From: Clostridium sp. CAG:221
GTDB lineage: Bacteria > Bacillota > Clostridia > Clostridiales > Clostridiaceae
Length of the DNA: 47,203 bases
Assembly (NCBI GenBank): GCA_000435835.1
Contig: FR883392.1
Coordinates: 12,906-60,108, forward strand
Direction of reading: 5' to 3'
In this document: one piece after another, positions 8,937-17,445 of the stretch
Position numbering within the stretch: position 1 is the stretch's first letter
Layout of the letters: the number at the start of each line of letters is the position of its first letter
Program-made: the position numbers and the translations under genes
The notes under the pieces: model-generated
Seen by the model: only the letters and a program-made list of their open reading frames with translations
Database searches by the model: none
Told to the model about the DNA's origin: nothing

Positions 8937-8973
8937 ACAAAAATGACCTGGCTTTAATTAAGCCAAGTCATTT
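8937..8973 (-). terminator. dnaE terminator
   Basis: AAATGACTTGGCTT and AAGCCAGGTCATTT (minus strand) form a long stem with one mismatch, followed by TTGTTTT. It begins directly after the dnaE stop codon. Confidence 0.9.
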
Positions 8974-11900
8974 CTATTCTACTATTTTAACATTATCTTC
9001 ACCAAATACTTTTTCTAATTCTGCAAAGACATCACTAGATAAATTTACCCACATGTTTCTTGGCATTCTATAATTTTTTCTATCATTTGCTGTAAATACA
9101 TACAAAGGAGTATCCCCTGCATATTCAGTAGCAATTTCCATAAGCTTCGGCTTAGAGGCTCTAGCCATATCTAAATTATCAACTCTTACATAAACTTTAG
9201 ATGAATTTACTTTTTCTAAAGGCTCCACTGTTTCGCAAATAATTTTCACAGCTTCATCTTCCTTCATGCTTACCCTTCCCTTGATTACAACAAGGGCATC
9301 AGTAGCAATTAAGTTCCTTACTCTATCTAAGGTTTTAGGGAAAACTATAACTTCTATAACAGCACTTAAATCTTCAATTTTAATAAAGGCCATTATTTGA
9401 TTATTTCTCGTTACCTTTTGATTAACTTCTGTAATTATTCCCCCAACAACTACTTTATCTTCATCATGTATTGAATATTCTTCATCATCAATACCTTCAT
9501 TATGTGCATCTTGGCAATCATAAATCTTTTGTATAGTTGTTGATGTCATTATTTTTAAACTTTTAGCATATTCATCAAGTGGATGTCCTGATAAATATAG
9601 ACCTGTCATTTCTTTTTCCATTGCTAATAAATTGTTCTTTGCAAACTCTTTTATATTTGGATAGGTAACTTCCGGTGCTTTAAAATCTTCATCTTCTGTT
9701 AATCCAAATAAGCTTATTTGACCATCTATATTTCTCTTTCTTTCACTTGCCACACTATCCATTAATTTTTCATGTACAGCTAAAAGCTTTGATCTAAATA
9801 CTTTAAAATCATCTAAAGCTCCAGCTTTAATTAAGCTTTCCACAGCTCTTTTATTGATGGCTGATAAATCTATCTTATTGATAAAGTCTGTTATTGATTC
9901 AAATTTACCTTTTGAATTTCTAGCTTCAACTATACTATCAACCACATTAATACCTACATTTTTTATAGCTGCAAGCCCAAATCTTATTTTATCACCTTTT
10001 ACAGTAAACTTAGAATAACTCTCGTTTATGTTTGGTGGAAGCACTTGAATTCCTAGACTTTCAGCAAAATTAATATAATGTGCAACTTTTTCTGAACTTC
10101 CCATCATGGAATTTAACATAGCTGCAATTGTTTCAACAGGATAATAATGCATTAAATATGCAGTTTGATAACCAACTACTGCATAAGCTGCTGCCTTTAC
10201 CACACTTACTTTCATAAGCCTTTATACATTGTATAAAGTTGTAGTCTGGACTATACCATATACTTTTTGCAAGTATCTCCTATTATAGTCTCTGAGCGTC
10301 TTTCATAATAATAATTTATATTTTCTAGTTTATAAATGTATCTATCCATATAAATTATCACCTTAGAAATTTCGTTGCTGATTATCCATTACTAGTTTTA
10401 TCCAATTATAAAACTATTATACTTAGGGTCTCCCCATATATAATCCATTTAATTTTTTCTGCATTTCTGCCACCATCACACTTATCTTTTCAAATTATGT
10501 TGTGGTTTAAATAGCTTTAGGACCTCCCAGCAGTTTAAGGAGTTTTTAATTATAAGTTTCCTTATAATGCCACACTTTCCATTTTATGGCTCTTGTTAAA
10601 AGCGTACGATGCGAAGTCCATCATTGAATCAAAGATGTCATTTGCCGCTTTTTCACTTATCCCATTTCTTAAACAACCTGGAACCTCAACATTTCCTTCT
10701 TCATCTACAATTCCATAAATAAAGTTTTTACGTTCTTGTTCCATTACACTATGTTTTTTCTTAGACATGGCTCTTCTAACCATATCACTTCTTCCTAGAG
10801 AATACCCTCCAAGCTTTCTAACTATTTCCATTACCTGCTATAGTGATAGGTAACTCCACCTTCGTCTTAACGGTCAGGCTTTGTTTTCCCCCACTTCACA
10901 CCGTACGTGCGACTTTCACCGCATACGGCGTTCCATTAATTCTCACAAATGTATTTCATTCTTTCGAATTTTCTTGTTAAATAAAGTTCTCTATCTTCAT
11001 ACATATATTGAAATAAAAACTTAGAAAATTTCTTACCTCCTAAAAAATAAAAAATATTTTCACTCTTAGTTTTAAAAATACGTATCTCTTTATAATTAAG
11101 TATACTTAGAATACTATTTACTAAATTATAACTACCAACAAATCCTGATCGTTTCTTACTAATATCAGTAATTCCATCACCATCAAATACACCACGTATA
11201 AAATCCCTATAGTATTCTTTTGGAATATCTTTTGGAAATACTTCTAATCCTGTTTTATGTGGTATAATTCCATAATTCATTAGACTTTCACACATATGCC
11301 TAGAAGTTAAACTAACATAATAGCTAGTATTTTTTCCATTCCTTACTTTAGTCTTGTTTGTTGATTGAATTGTACTTAAAAAATTATCAATTAATTCTTT
11401 GTCTTTAATAGCAATATGTATTTTAAGGGAATATTGGCCATTAGTTATACTTACATTTCCATCTGCCATTATCCAACCTAAATAATATGCTTTATCAAAA
11501 GAATCAATACAATCAAAATAATCTTCTCTTCCTATCATAGACTTTGGACCTCTATGATTCATCTTATAACTATTTTCTCTTAACAAATATGATACTATAC
11601 CTCTTTTTAAACCTAATTTATTAGTTATTTCTGTTGTATTCAGTCCACTTTCATATAATTTCCAAATATATTTAACAAACTCTTCATCATATTTCTTGTT
11701 ATAACTTCCACCATTTCTAACTTCAATATTTTTTTCTTTAATCCATTTTCTAATGGTAGCTTCATTCACACCTACTATCTTAGATACTTGATTTGCTGAA
11801 TAACCAACTAAATAATATTCTATTGCTTTATTTTTTATTTCAATATCGTATCTCATTTTTAACCACCTCTAGTATATTATTTCCAACACACTAGAGAACA

Positions 11901-14900
11901 TACATTCTGAATTAACTATGCCCCTTGGCTCCGTAAAAATTACTTTACTTCTCAGCTACTACAGGCTGCTGCCCTCATTCTTCATAAATCATTTCCTATT
12001 TATTTCATAGCGTCGATAATTAACTATCTTAGCATCTATGGAATGAGTTCAAACGTTCCTATCATTCTATCTTTACATATTAACTTAGGCTTTCTCTAGA
12101 ACCGTTAAGTATCTTTTCGCTTTATAAGGGTTAGCTAAAGACGATTATATTAATAACCATAAATTACATAACCAAGAATATATAATTTACACTTAAATGT
12201 ATGCTTTCTTTTTAGCATATTAATGGTTGTCGATTCATCAAACGAGAATTTCTATTCGTAGCCATATTAATTTTATAGACCCCCGATTACTTCTTTAACC
12301 ACTTTTCAGGTCCAATTTTCACCGACTTTAACGAGCTTCATACATATAATATGTTAATCTATTAATGCATGTCGTAGCTTAGGGAAGAACTGCCCTTAAC
12401 AGTTCTTAAAAGGACTTTCACCTTTCATTTCAAATGATAAGTTAGATATTTATATATCCCTACAATTTTATATTATATTTCTATAATTTTTATATTTGTA
12501 GAACGTTTCGCACCTTGATACACCATTACCCCATATGTGACGTCTAAAATATCTTCCAATTCAGGCGTTTCATAATGTACACTGTCTTTATTTCTCTTAC
12601 CTTCAATATATCTTGGAATTTCGGCCATAGGACCTGGTCTATATAAAGAGATACCAGCTATGATATCTTCTAAACAGTCTGGCTTAAGTTCCTTCATGAA
12701 GGAAGTCATACCTGGTGATTCTAATTGGAATACCCCTGCGGTTTTTCCTTCACCGATCATCTTATAAACTTCTTTATCTTCAAAGTTTATCTTATCTAAA
12801 TCTATTTCTATTCCTCGGTTTGCTTTAATCATTTTAACAGCATCACTCATAACTGTTAATGTTCTAAGACCAAGGAAATCCATCTTAAGTAGCCCTAATT
12901 CTTCCAATGTAGTCATATCAAATTGAGCTACTATATTATCTTCATTTTTTTGTAGTGGTACATATTCCACCAATGGCTTTGAAGCAATAACAACACCTGC
13001 CGCATGGGTAGATGAATGTCTCGGTAAGCCTTCTAACGTTCTACTTACATCAATAAGGGTTTTCACCCTATCATCAGTATCATATGCTGCCTTAAACTCT
13101 GGATTCATATCTAAAGCCTTTTCTATGGTTATCCCTAGCATTGTAGGAATCATCTTGGCAACTCTATCAACTTCTGCATAAGAATAATTCATAGCTCTTC
13201 CTACATCTCTTATACAAAGCCTTGCTGCCATAGTACCAAAAGTAATTATTTGTGATACATTGTTAACCCCATATTTATCAACAACATAATCAATTACTTC
13301 TTGCCTTCTTTCGTAACAAAAATCCGAATCTATCTATTACTACCCTCTTTTTCAAGATACTTTAACACTGATTTTTCAGTGGGTATAGACTATATCTTCT
13401 CCCACCGCCCTTTACGGTTTGGGATGCCCCGCTTCGCAAATATAACTAAAATAAATGCTACGTGCCTTTGCACTAGTCGTTGGACCTTTCTCTCTTCAAG
13501 ACTTGGCTGCTGGTTATCCAATCCTTTTAATTTTTATGGTTAAACCACCATTACATTTAAGCTTATTTCATCCTTCTGCTTTGGTTTAAAAGGCTCTAAG
13601 GACTTTCCAGCAATTCGAGGCTCTTTAAGCATGCTATTTCTAACATGCACGACTATAAACTAGCTTATTTCATATTTTTTAAAATATTATATTTATCATA
13701 TTTCCTATCTAAATATATTTTTGAATTATTATATAAATAATTCATATAAACTAGTCTTTTAATCTGGCATACTAACTCTTTCTGGATTTAAGAACAAATT
13801 ATTATTAACCACGAACTCTTTATTCCGTGCTCTGGAGGTTTCCCTCATTTTCATCAGATAGTCTTTTCTATCTCAGTTTGGACTATATCATCATACTAAA
13901 TAAATTTTATCATTTTAGTATGTTGGGCACTCGTGGAGAAGATTATTGCTTAGCTACTCACTTCTCTAGTCTCTGAACCTTTCTAGTACATTTAGCTATT
14001 CCTAGACTTGGCTGCTGATTAGCATGCTAATTATTATTAGTTTAGCTTTCCAGCAATTCACCCAATTTAATGAGCGCATCTTAATTCACGCTCGAAGATT
14101 AAACTATACTTTATAGGGTCTATCTTTGTTATTCCTAAAGTATAAGCTACAATTGAACCTGCCGCAGATCCACGCCCAGGTCCAGTTGGAATACCATGCT
14201 CGTTGGAAAAATGAATAAAGTCCCAAGTTATTAAGAAGTAATCAACATACCCCATTTGATTAATAACACCAAGCTCATATTCAAGCCTTTCCACATATCC
14301 TAATGCCTCTTCATTAGTATTTGCAAAATCCTTAATGGCTTTAACATCTACAGGCTTATTTCTAAAGCTTTCAAAGACATCGTATCTATCAATAAGACCT
14401 CCATAACAAACTTCCTGTAAGTATTCAAAATGATCCTTATTATCTGGTACAGGGAAATTTGGTAACTTTGATACGTGGAATTCATAATCAAAATTACATT
14501 CCTCTGCAATCTTAATACTGTTTTCCAATGCTTCTGGTACATAAGAAAATAAATCCCACATTTCATCAGCTGACTTTAAGTAGAACTGATCTGACGGATA
14601 CCTTCTCCTATTGGTATCTTCAATGGTCTTTCCTGTTTGAATACACATCAATATGTCATGGGCTTTTGAGTCTTCTTGAGTTAAATAATGAACATCATTA
14701 GTTGCTATAAGTGGTATACCAGTTTCCTTAGATAACTTCATATTCCAATCTATAACTTTACGTTGTTCTTCCATGCCATGATCTTGTATTTCTAAATAGA
14801 AACCATCTTTAAAAATCTCTTTATATTCTAAAGCTATCTTCTTGGCTTTTTCATAGTCATCTGCCATTATAGCCCTTTGCACCTCTCCACCAAGACATGC

Positions 14901-15311
14901 ACTTAAGGCAATTATCCCTTCACTATGGCTCTTTAAATATTCATGGTCAACTCTCGGCTTATAATAAAAACCATCAATTGATGCTGCCGACACTATCTTC
15001 ATTAAGTTTTCATAACCAACTTCATTTTTTACCAATAATACTAAGTGATTTGTAGAATTTTCTTTATCTGCAACCTTTATATTCATTGATTTAGCTGCCA
15101 CATAAACTTCACATCCTAGTATTGGCTTTATTCCATTTGCTACTGCTTCCTTATAAAAAGCTACACAGCCATACATGACACCATGGTCCGTTATGGCTAT
15201 GTTTTTCATGCCAAGTTCTTTAGCCCTGGCTATTAGCTTTTTAATCTTAGCTGAACTATCTAGCAAACTATATTCAGTATGCAAATGAAGATGGCAAAAT
15301 TCCTTTAACAA
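8974..15311 (-). CDS. dnaE: DNA polymerase III alpha subunit DnaE, five exons split by four self-splicing introns
   Basis: The coding sequence is the minus-strand join of 15311-14088, 13794-13762, 13333-12514, 10839-10586 and 10194-8974: 3552 nt, 1183 residues, a normal DnaE length. Exon 1 has the PHP domain (HLHLHTEYS near residue 7). Exons 2 and 3 supply MPD/IDSDFCYERR with the catalytic aspartates (about 419 and 421), and KMDFLGLRT holds the third (about 571). Exon 3/4 joins as GVMVYQ-EQVM through a split GAG codon. Exon 4/5 joins as NKSH-AAAYAVVGYQ. The C-terminus carries an OB fold (VVVGGIITEVNQ). Start is TTG after GGGGTGAT, 15 nt past whiA. All joins were deduced by restoring conserved family sequence and intron boundary rules. 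Each exon keeps its frame without other stops, so the gene is judged functional after splicing. Confidence 0.93.
10195..10585 (-). ncRNA. group I intron in dnaE (intron 4, 391 nt, no ORF)
   Basis: It interrupts the conserved FNKSH/AAAYA codons. The upstream exon ends in T (CAT) and the intron ends in G (GGTAAAG), as group I introns require. P1 is visible: exon GCCAT (10590-10586) pairs with intron GTGGC (10573-10569), giving the U-G pair at the splice site. Core elements in order on the minus strand: P (AACTGCTGGGAGG, near 10535), Q (AATCAGCAACGAAA, near 10380), R (GCTCAGAGACTATA, near 10295) and S (GGTATAGTCCAGAC, near 10255). It encodes no protein. Confidence 0.88.
10840..12513 (-). mobile_element. 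group II intron in dnaE (intron 3, 1674 nt) with LAGLIDADG ORF
   Basis: The 5' end reads GTGCGAAACG (group II consensus GUGYG). The 3' end is ...CACTAT (AY rule), with a candidate branch A at 10847, eight bases from the end. A 34-nt domain V lies at 10931-10898: ACGCCGTA...TACGGTGT stem, GAAA tetraloop, two-base bulge and a CGC triad. IBS1 ATCAAG at the exon 3 end can pair with TTTGAT at 12242-12237, a possible EBS1. Splicing joins CAA-G to AG-CAG, restoring YQEQVM. A protein gene fills domain IV; no reverse transcriptase is present. Subclass is not determined, though the CGC triad resembles class C. Confidence 0.88.
10936..11856 (-). CDS. LAGLIDADG homing endonuclease with N-terminal HTH region, encoded in a group II intron
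   Basis: A 306-residue protein. Residues about 1-110 hold two helix-turn-helix-like segments (SANQVSKIVGVNEATIRKWI and NTTEITNKLGLKRGIVSYLL), resembling transposase or sigma-type DNA-binding helices. The LAGLIDADG motifs are YYLGWIMADGNV (about 130) and DFIRGVFDGDGIT (about 220), each with the acidic residue needed for cleavage, so one chain carries both active-site helices. The start has AGAGGTGG 8 nt upstream. The stop falls 5 nt before domain V, placing the ORF in domain IV. By analogy it would cut intron-less dnaE alleles to spread the intron; no maturase activity is shown, though some LAGLIDADG proteins have it. Confidence 0.9.
   Translation of the reverse strand: MRYDIEIKNKAIEYYLVGYSANQVSKIVGVNEATIRKWIKEKNIEVRNGGSYNKKYDEEFVKYIWKLYESGLNTTEITNKLGLKRGIVSYLLRENSYKMNHRGPKSMIGREDYFDCIDSFDKAYYLGWIMADGNVSITNGQYSLKIHIAIKDKELIDNFLSTIQSTNKTKVRNGKNTSYYVSLTSRHMCESLMNYGIIPHKTGLEVFPKDIPKEYYRDFIRGVFDGDGITDISKKRSGFVGSYNLVNSILSILNYKEIRIFKTKSENIFYFLGGKKFSKFLFQYMYEDRELYLTRKFERMKYICEN
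13334..13761 (-). ncRNA. group I intron in dnaE (intron 2, 428 nt, no ORF)
   Basis: It splits MPD/IDSDF between the codon of the first catalytic aspartate and the next codon. The exon ends in T (GAT) and the intron ends in G (TAG). Core elements on the minus strand: P (AATTGCTGGAAAG, 13615-13603), Q (AACCAGCAGCCAAG, near 13510), R (GGTCCAACGACTAG, near 13480) and S (AGATATAGTCTATA, near 13390). Peripheral hairpins include GCATG/CATGC near 13635. I could not find a clear P1 internal guide. A direct repeat TATAAACTAG (13654 and 13745) frames about 90 bp of almost pure A+T near the 5' end. Confidence 0.83.
13795..14087 (-). ncRNA. group I intron in dnaE (intron 1, 293 nt, no ORF)
   Basis: It splits IFER/FLNPERV. 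The exon ends in T (CGT) and the intron ends in G (AATTTG). P1 is clear: exon GAGCGT (14093-14088) pairs fully with intron GCGCTC (14077-14072), with the required U-G pair. Core elements on the minus strand: P (AATTGCTGGAAAGC, near 14055), Q (AATCAGCAGCCAAG, 14020-14007), R (GTTCAGAGACTAGAG, near 13975) and S (GATATAGTCCAAAC, near 13885). At under 300 nt it is close to a minimal group I ribozyme. Confidence 0.88.
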
Positions 15312-15326
15312 AATATCACCCCTCTT

Positions 15327-16277
15327 TTAATAGTTTCCGCTTCTTATTTCCTCGGCAATTTTTTCAATTTTTCTTAGTCTATGATTTATTCCTGATTTAC
15401 CTACTGGTGGATTTAACATTTCACCTAATTCTTTAAGTGATTCATCAGGATAGCTTAATCTTAACTCTGCCACTTCCTGCAGATTCTTCGGTAGTCTCTT
15501 AAGACCAATCTTTTCTTGAATAAGCTTAATGCTTTCAACTTGTCTTACTGCTGCATTTACTGTCTTGCTTAAATTGGCAGTTTCACAATTAACAAGCCTA
15601 TTAACGTTATTTCTCATTTCTTTCATTATTCTTATGTTTTCTAACTCTAATAATGAAGTATGAGCTCCTATTATATTTAAAAGGTCTACTATTTGTTCTC
15701 CTTCTTTTATATAAATAATATAACTATTTTTCCTTTGTATAACTTTTGAATTTAATCCAAATGAATTTATTAATTTACATAGGTCTTGAGCATATTCTTC
15801 ACTATGAATTACAAACTCTAAATGATATGTCTTTTCAGGATTGCTGATACTTCCTCCACCAATGAATGCTCCTCTTATATAAGCTCTTTTACATTCATCA
15901 GTTTTTATCATTTCAGAATCTATTTTATAATCTAAAGTCAATACACCATCAATTTCTTGGAAAATTCCTGTCTTCTTTAGTAACTCCCTTACTCCCATAT
16001 CTTCATCTATTAATACCATATATATATTATTCTTCTTCAGTGAATTGCTCTTCTTAACCATCAGCTTAGAATGTATATCAAAATATTCTTTTAATATAGT
16101 AAATATATGTCTTGCTGATGCTGGATTTTCTGTGGTTATCTTAAAACTAAGACCTCTTCCACTAAATCCAATTGTCCCACTACCCTTCATTATTGCAGAA
16201 ATCTCTGCTAATGCCTCTTCTCTGGATATATCCGTATATCTACATATTTCTCCCTTAACCTTTGCTGAAAACGACAT
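15327..16277 (-). CDS. whiA: WhiA-family DNA-binding protein
   Basis: A 316-residue protein with an N-terminal domain of degenerate LAGLIDADG homing-endonuclease fold (about 1-215; IRGAFIGGGSISNPEKTYHLE) and a C-terminal HTH domain (about 220-310; LRLSYPDESLKELGEMLNPP-VGKSGINHRLRKI). WhiA regulates sporulation genes in Streptomyces and affects division and chromosome segregation in Bacillus. The ATG at 16277 follows GGAGAAGG. It sits in the conserved rapZ-yvcK-whiA cluster and ends 15 nt before dnaE, so dnaE is probably co-transcribed with it. Confidence 0.96.
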   Translation of the reverse strand: MSFSAKVKGEICRYTDISREEALAEISAIMKGSGTIGFSGRGLSFKITTENPASARHIFTILKEYFDIHSKLMVKKSNSLKKNNIYMVLIDEDMGVRELLKKTGIFQEIDGVLTLDYKIDSEMIKTDECKRAYIRGAFIGGGSISNPEKTYHLEFVIHSEEYAQDLCKLINSFGLNSKVIQRKNSYIIYIKEGEQIVDLLNIIGAHTSLLELENIRIMKEMRNNVNRLVNCETANLSKTVNAAVRQVESIKLIQEKIGLKRLPKNLQEVAELRLSYPDESLKELGEMLNPPVGKSGINHRLRKIEKIAEEIRSGNY

Positions 16278-16356
16278 ATATTCCTTCTCCTAACTAATTT
16301 AAAATATATTATGTATTATATCATAAACTGTGCCGTATGTATCACACTAATAAGCT

Positions 16357-16414
16357 GGAAAGTTCATTTAATTTTTAAGTGCTAATTAGCCACCTTAAAA
16401 TATCTGAACTTTCC
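16357..16414. repeat. nested inverted repeat between yvcK and whiA
   Basis: GGAAAGTTCA (16357-16366) pairs with TGAACTTTCC (16405-16414). Inside are TTTTAAG/CTTAAAA and the palindrome GCTAATTAGC. The structure lacks a U-tract, so it does not look like a terminator. It occupies most of the roughly 200-bp whiA leader and could be an RNA structure or processing site. Confidence 0.5.
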
Positions 16415-16476
16415 TCTAAAACCAATCTTTATTCTTGCCAACAATTAATATTTTCTAAAACTTATATACATTGCTT

Positions 16477-17445
16477 TTATATATTCTTAATAATAAGTTC
16501 TGCTAATTTTTCTGCATTATGTTTAACATATCTCTTAGTAATCTTAATAAGATCTGCTTCAATTACGTTTACATTTAAGTTACTTATATTTTCATAATCT
16601 AAAACTACTAGTTCAGCATTTTCTTTAGCATACTTTTCTTTAATATCTGGTGGAATTATTCCATTATTAGCAATAACATAATCAATATTTTCCGCTACTC
16701 CATAATCCATTAGTACTTTTAAATGGTTAGAAACTTTAAAGCCATCGGTTTCTCCTGGTTGAGTCATAACATTAGAAATATATACTTTCTTAGCAGGACT
16801 TTTACATATGGCCTCTGGTATACCTTTTACAAGAAGATTAGGTATTATACTTGTATAAAGACTACCTGGCCCCATAATAATAACATCTGCATTATTTATT
16901 GCTTTTATTGCTTCTTCCAATGGTTTTGCATCAATAGGTTTAATAGCTATCTTCTTAATTCTTGTATTTCTAACAATAACTTCGCTTGGTATTTTGGATT
17001 CACCTTCTATTATTTCACCATTTTCCAATTCAGCAATAAGCTTCATATCATCTAATGTTACTGGAAGGACCTTTCCTTTAACAGCTAGTACTGAACTCAT
17101 TTTTTGCACTGCATCTTCAAAATTTTCACTTATACCAGCCATTGCTGCTAAAAATAGATTTCCAAAACACTGTCCTTTTAAACTGCCTTCAGTAAATCTA
17201 TATTGTAATAAATCTTCCATTAAAGGTTCTGTATCTGCCAATGCTAAAATACAATTTCTTATATCTCCTGGCGGAAGCATTCCTAAATCTTCTCTTAGCT
17301 TTCCAGATCCTCCACCATCATCACCTACTGTTACAATGGCAGTTATATGGCTTGTATATTGTTTTAAACCTCTCAGCATGGTGGAAAGCCCTGTCCCTCC
17401 ACCTATAACCACAACCTTAGCCTCATTATTCTCTTTTATCATCAT
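16477..17445 (-). CDS. yvcK: gluconeogenesis factor YvcK/CofD-like family protein
   Basis: A 322-residue protein of the CofD-like/YvcK family, opening with VVVIGGGTGLSTMLRGLK (nucleotide-binding glycine motif) followed by VTVGDDGGGSGKLR and LGMLPPGDIRNCI. VIMGPGSLYTSIIPNLL and VSNVMTQPGETDGF are also characteristic. In Bacillus YvcK binds UDP-GlcNAc and is needed for normal shape and growth on gluconeogenic carbon. Its start overlaps the end of rapZ by 4 nt, implying translational coupling. About 200 nt separate it from whiA, including a structured segment. Confidence 0.95.
   Translation of the reverse strand: MMIKENNEAKVVVIGGGTGLSTMLRGLKQYTSHITAIVTVGDDGGGSGKLREDLGMLPPGDIRNCILALADTEPLMEDLLQYRFTEGSLKGQCFGNLFLAAMAGISENFEDAVQKMSSVLAVKGKVLPVTLDDMKLIAELENGEIIEGESKIPSEVIVRNTRIKKIAIKPIDAKPLEEAIKAINNADVIIMGPGSLYTSIIPNLLVKGIPEAICKSPAKKVYISNVMTQPGETDGFKVSNHLKVLMDYGVAENIDYVIANNGIIPPDIKEKYAKENAELVVLDYENISNLNVNVIEADLIKITKRYVKHNAEKLAELIIKNI

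Noticed and set aside
8974..10215. Separate 413-residue protein starting MKVSVVKAAAY
   Set aside because: The first seven codons are intron 4 sequence; the real exon 5 begins with GCAGCAGCT at 10194.
12473..13231. Independent 252-residue protein
   Set aside because: It is exon 3 of dnaE read from an internal ATG; the last ten codons (GAKRSTNI...) are intron 3 sequence.
10195..14087. Inteins in DnaE
   Set aside because: The intervening segments contain stop codons in the dnaE frame and lack intein blocks, so removal must occur at the RNA level.
8974..15311. dnaE as a pseudogene broken into four or five fragments
   Set aside because: Every break coincides with intron-type boundaries, joins restore conserved motifs without loss or gain of residues, and the inserted segments carry group I or group II cores. 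Random decay would not do this.
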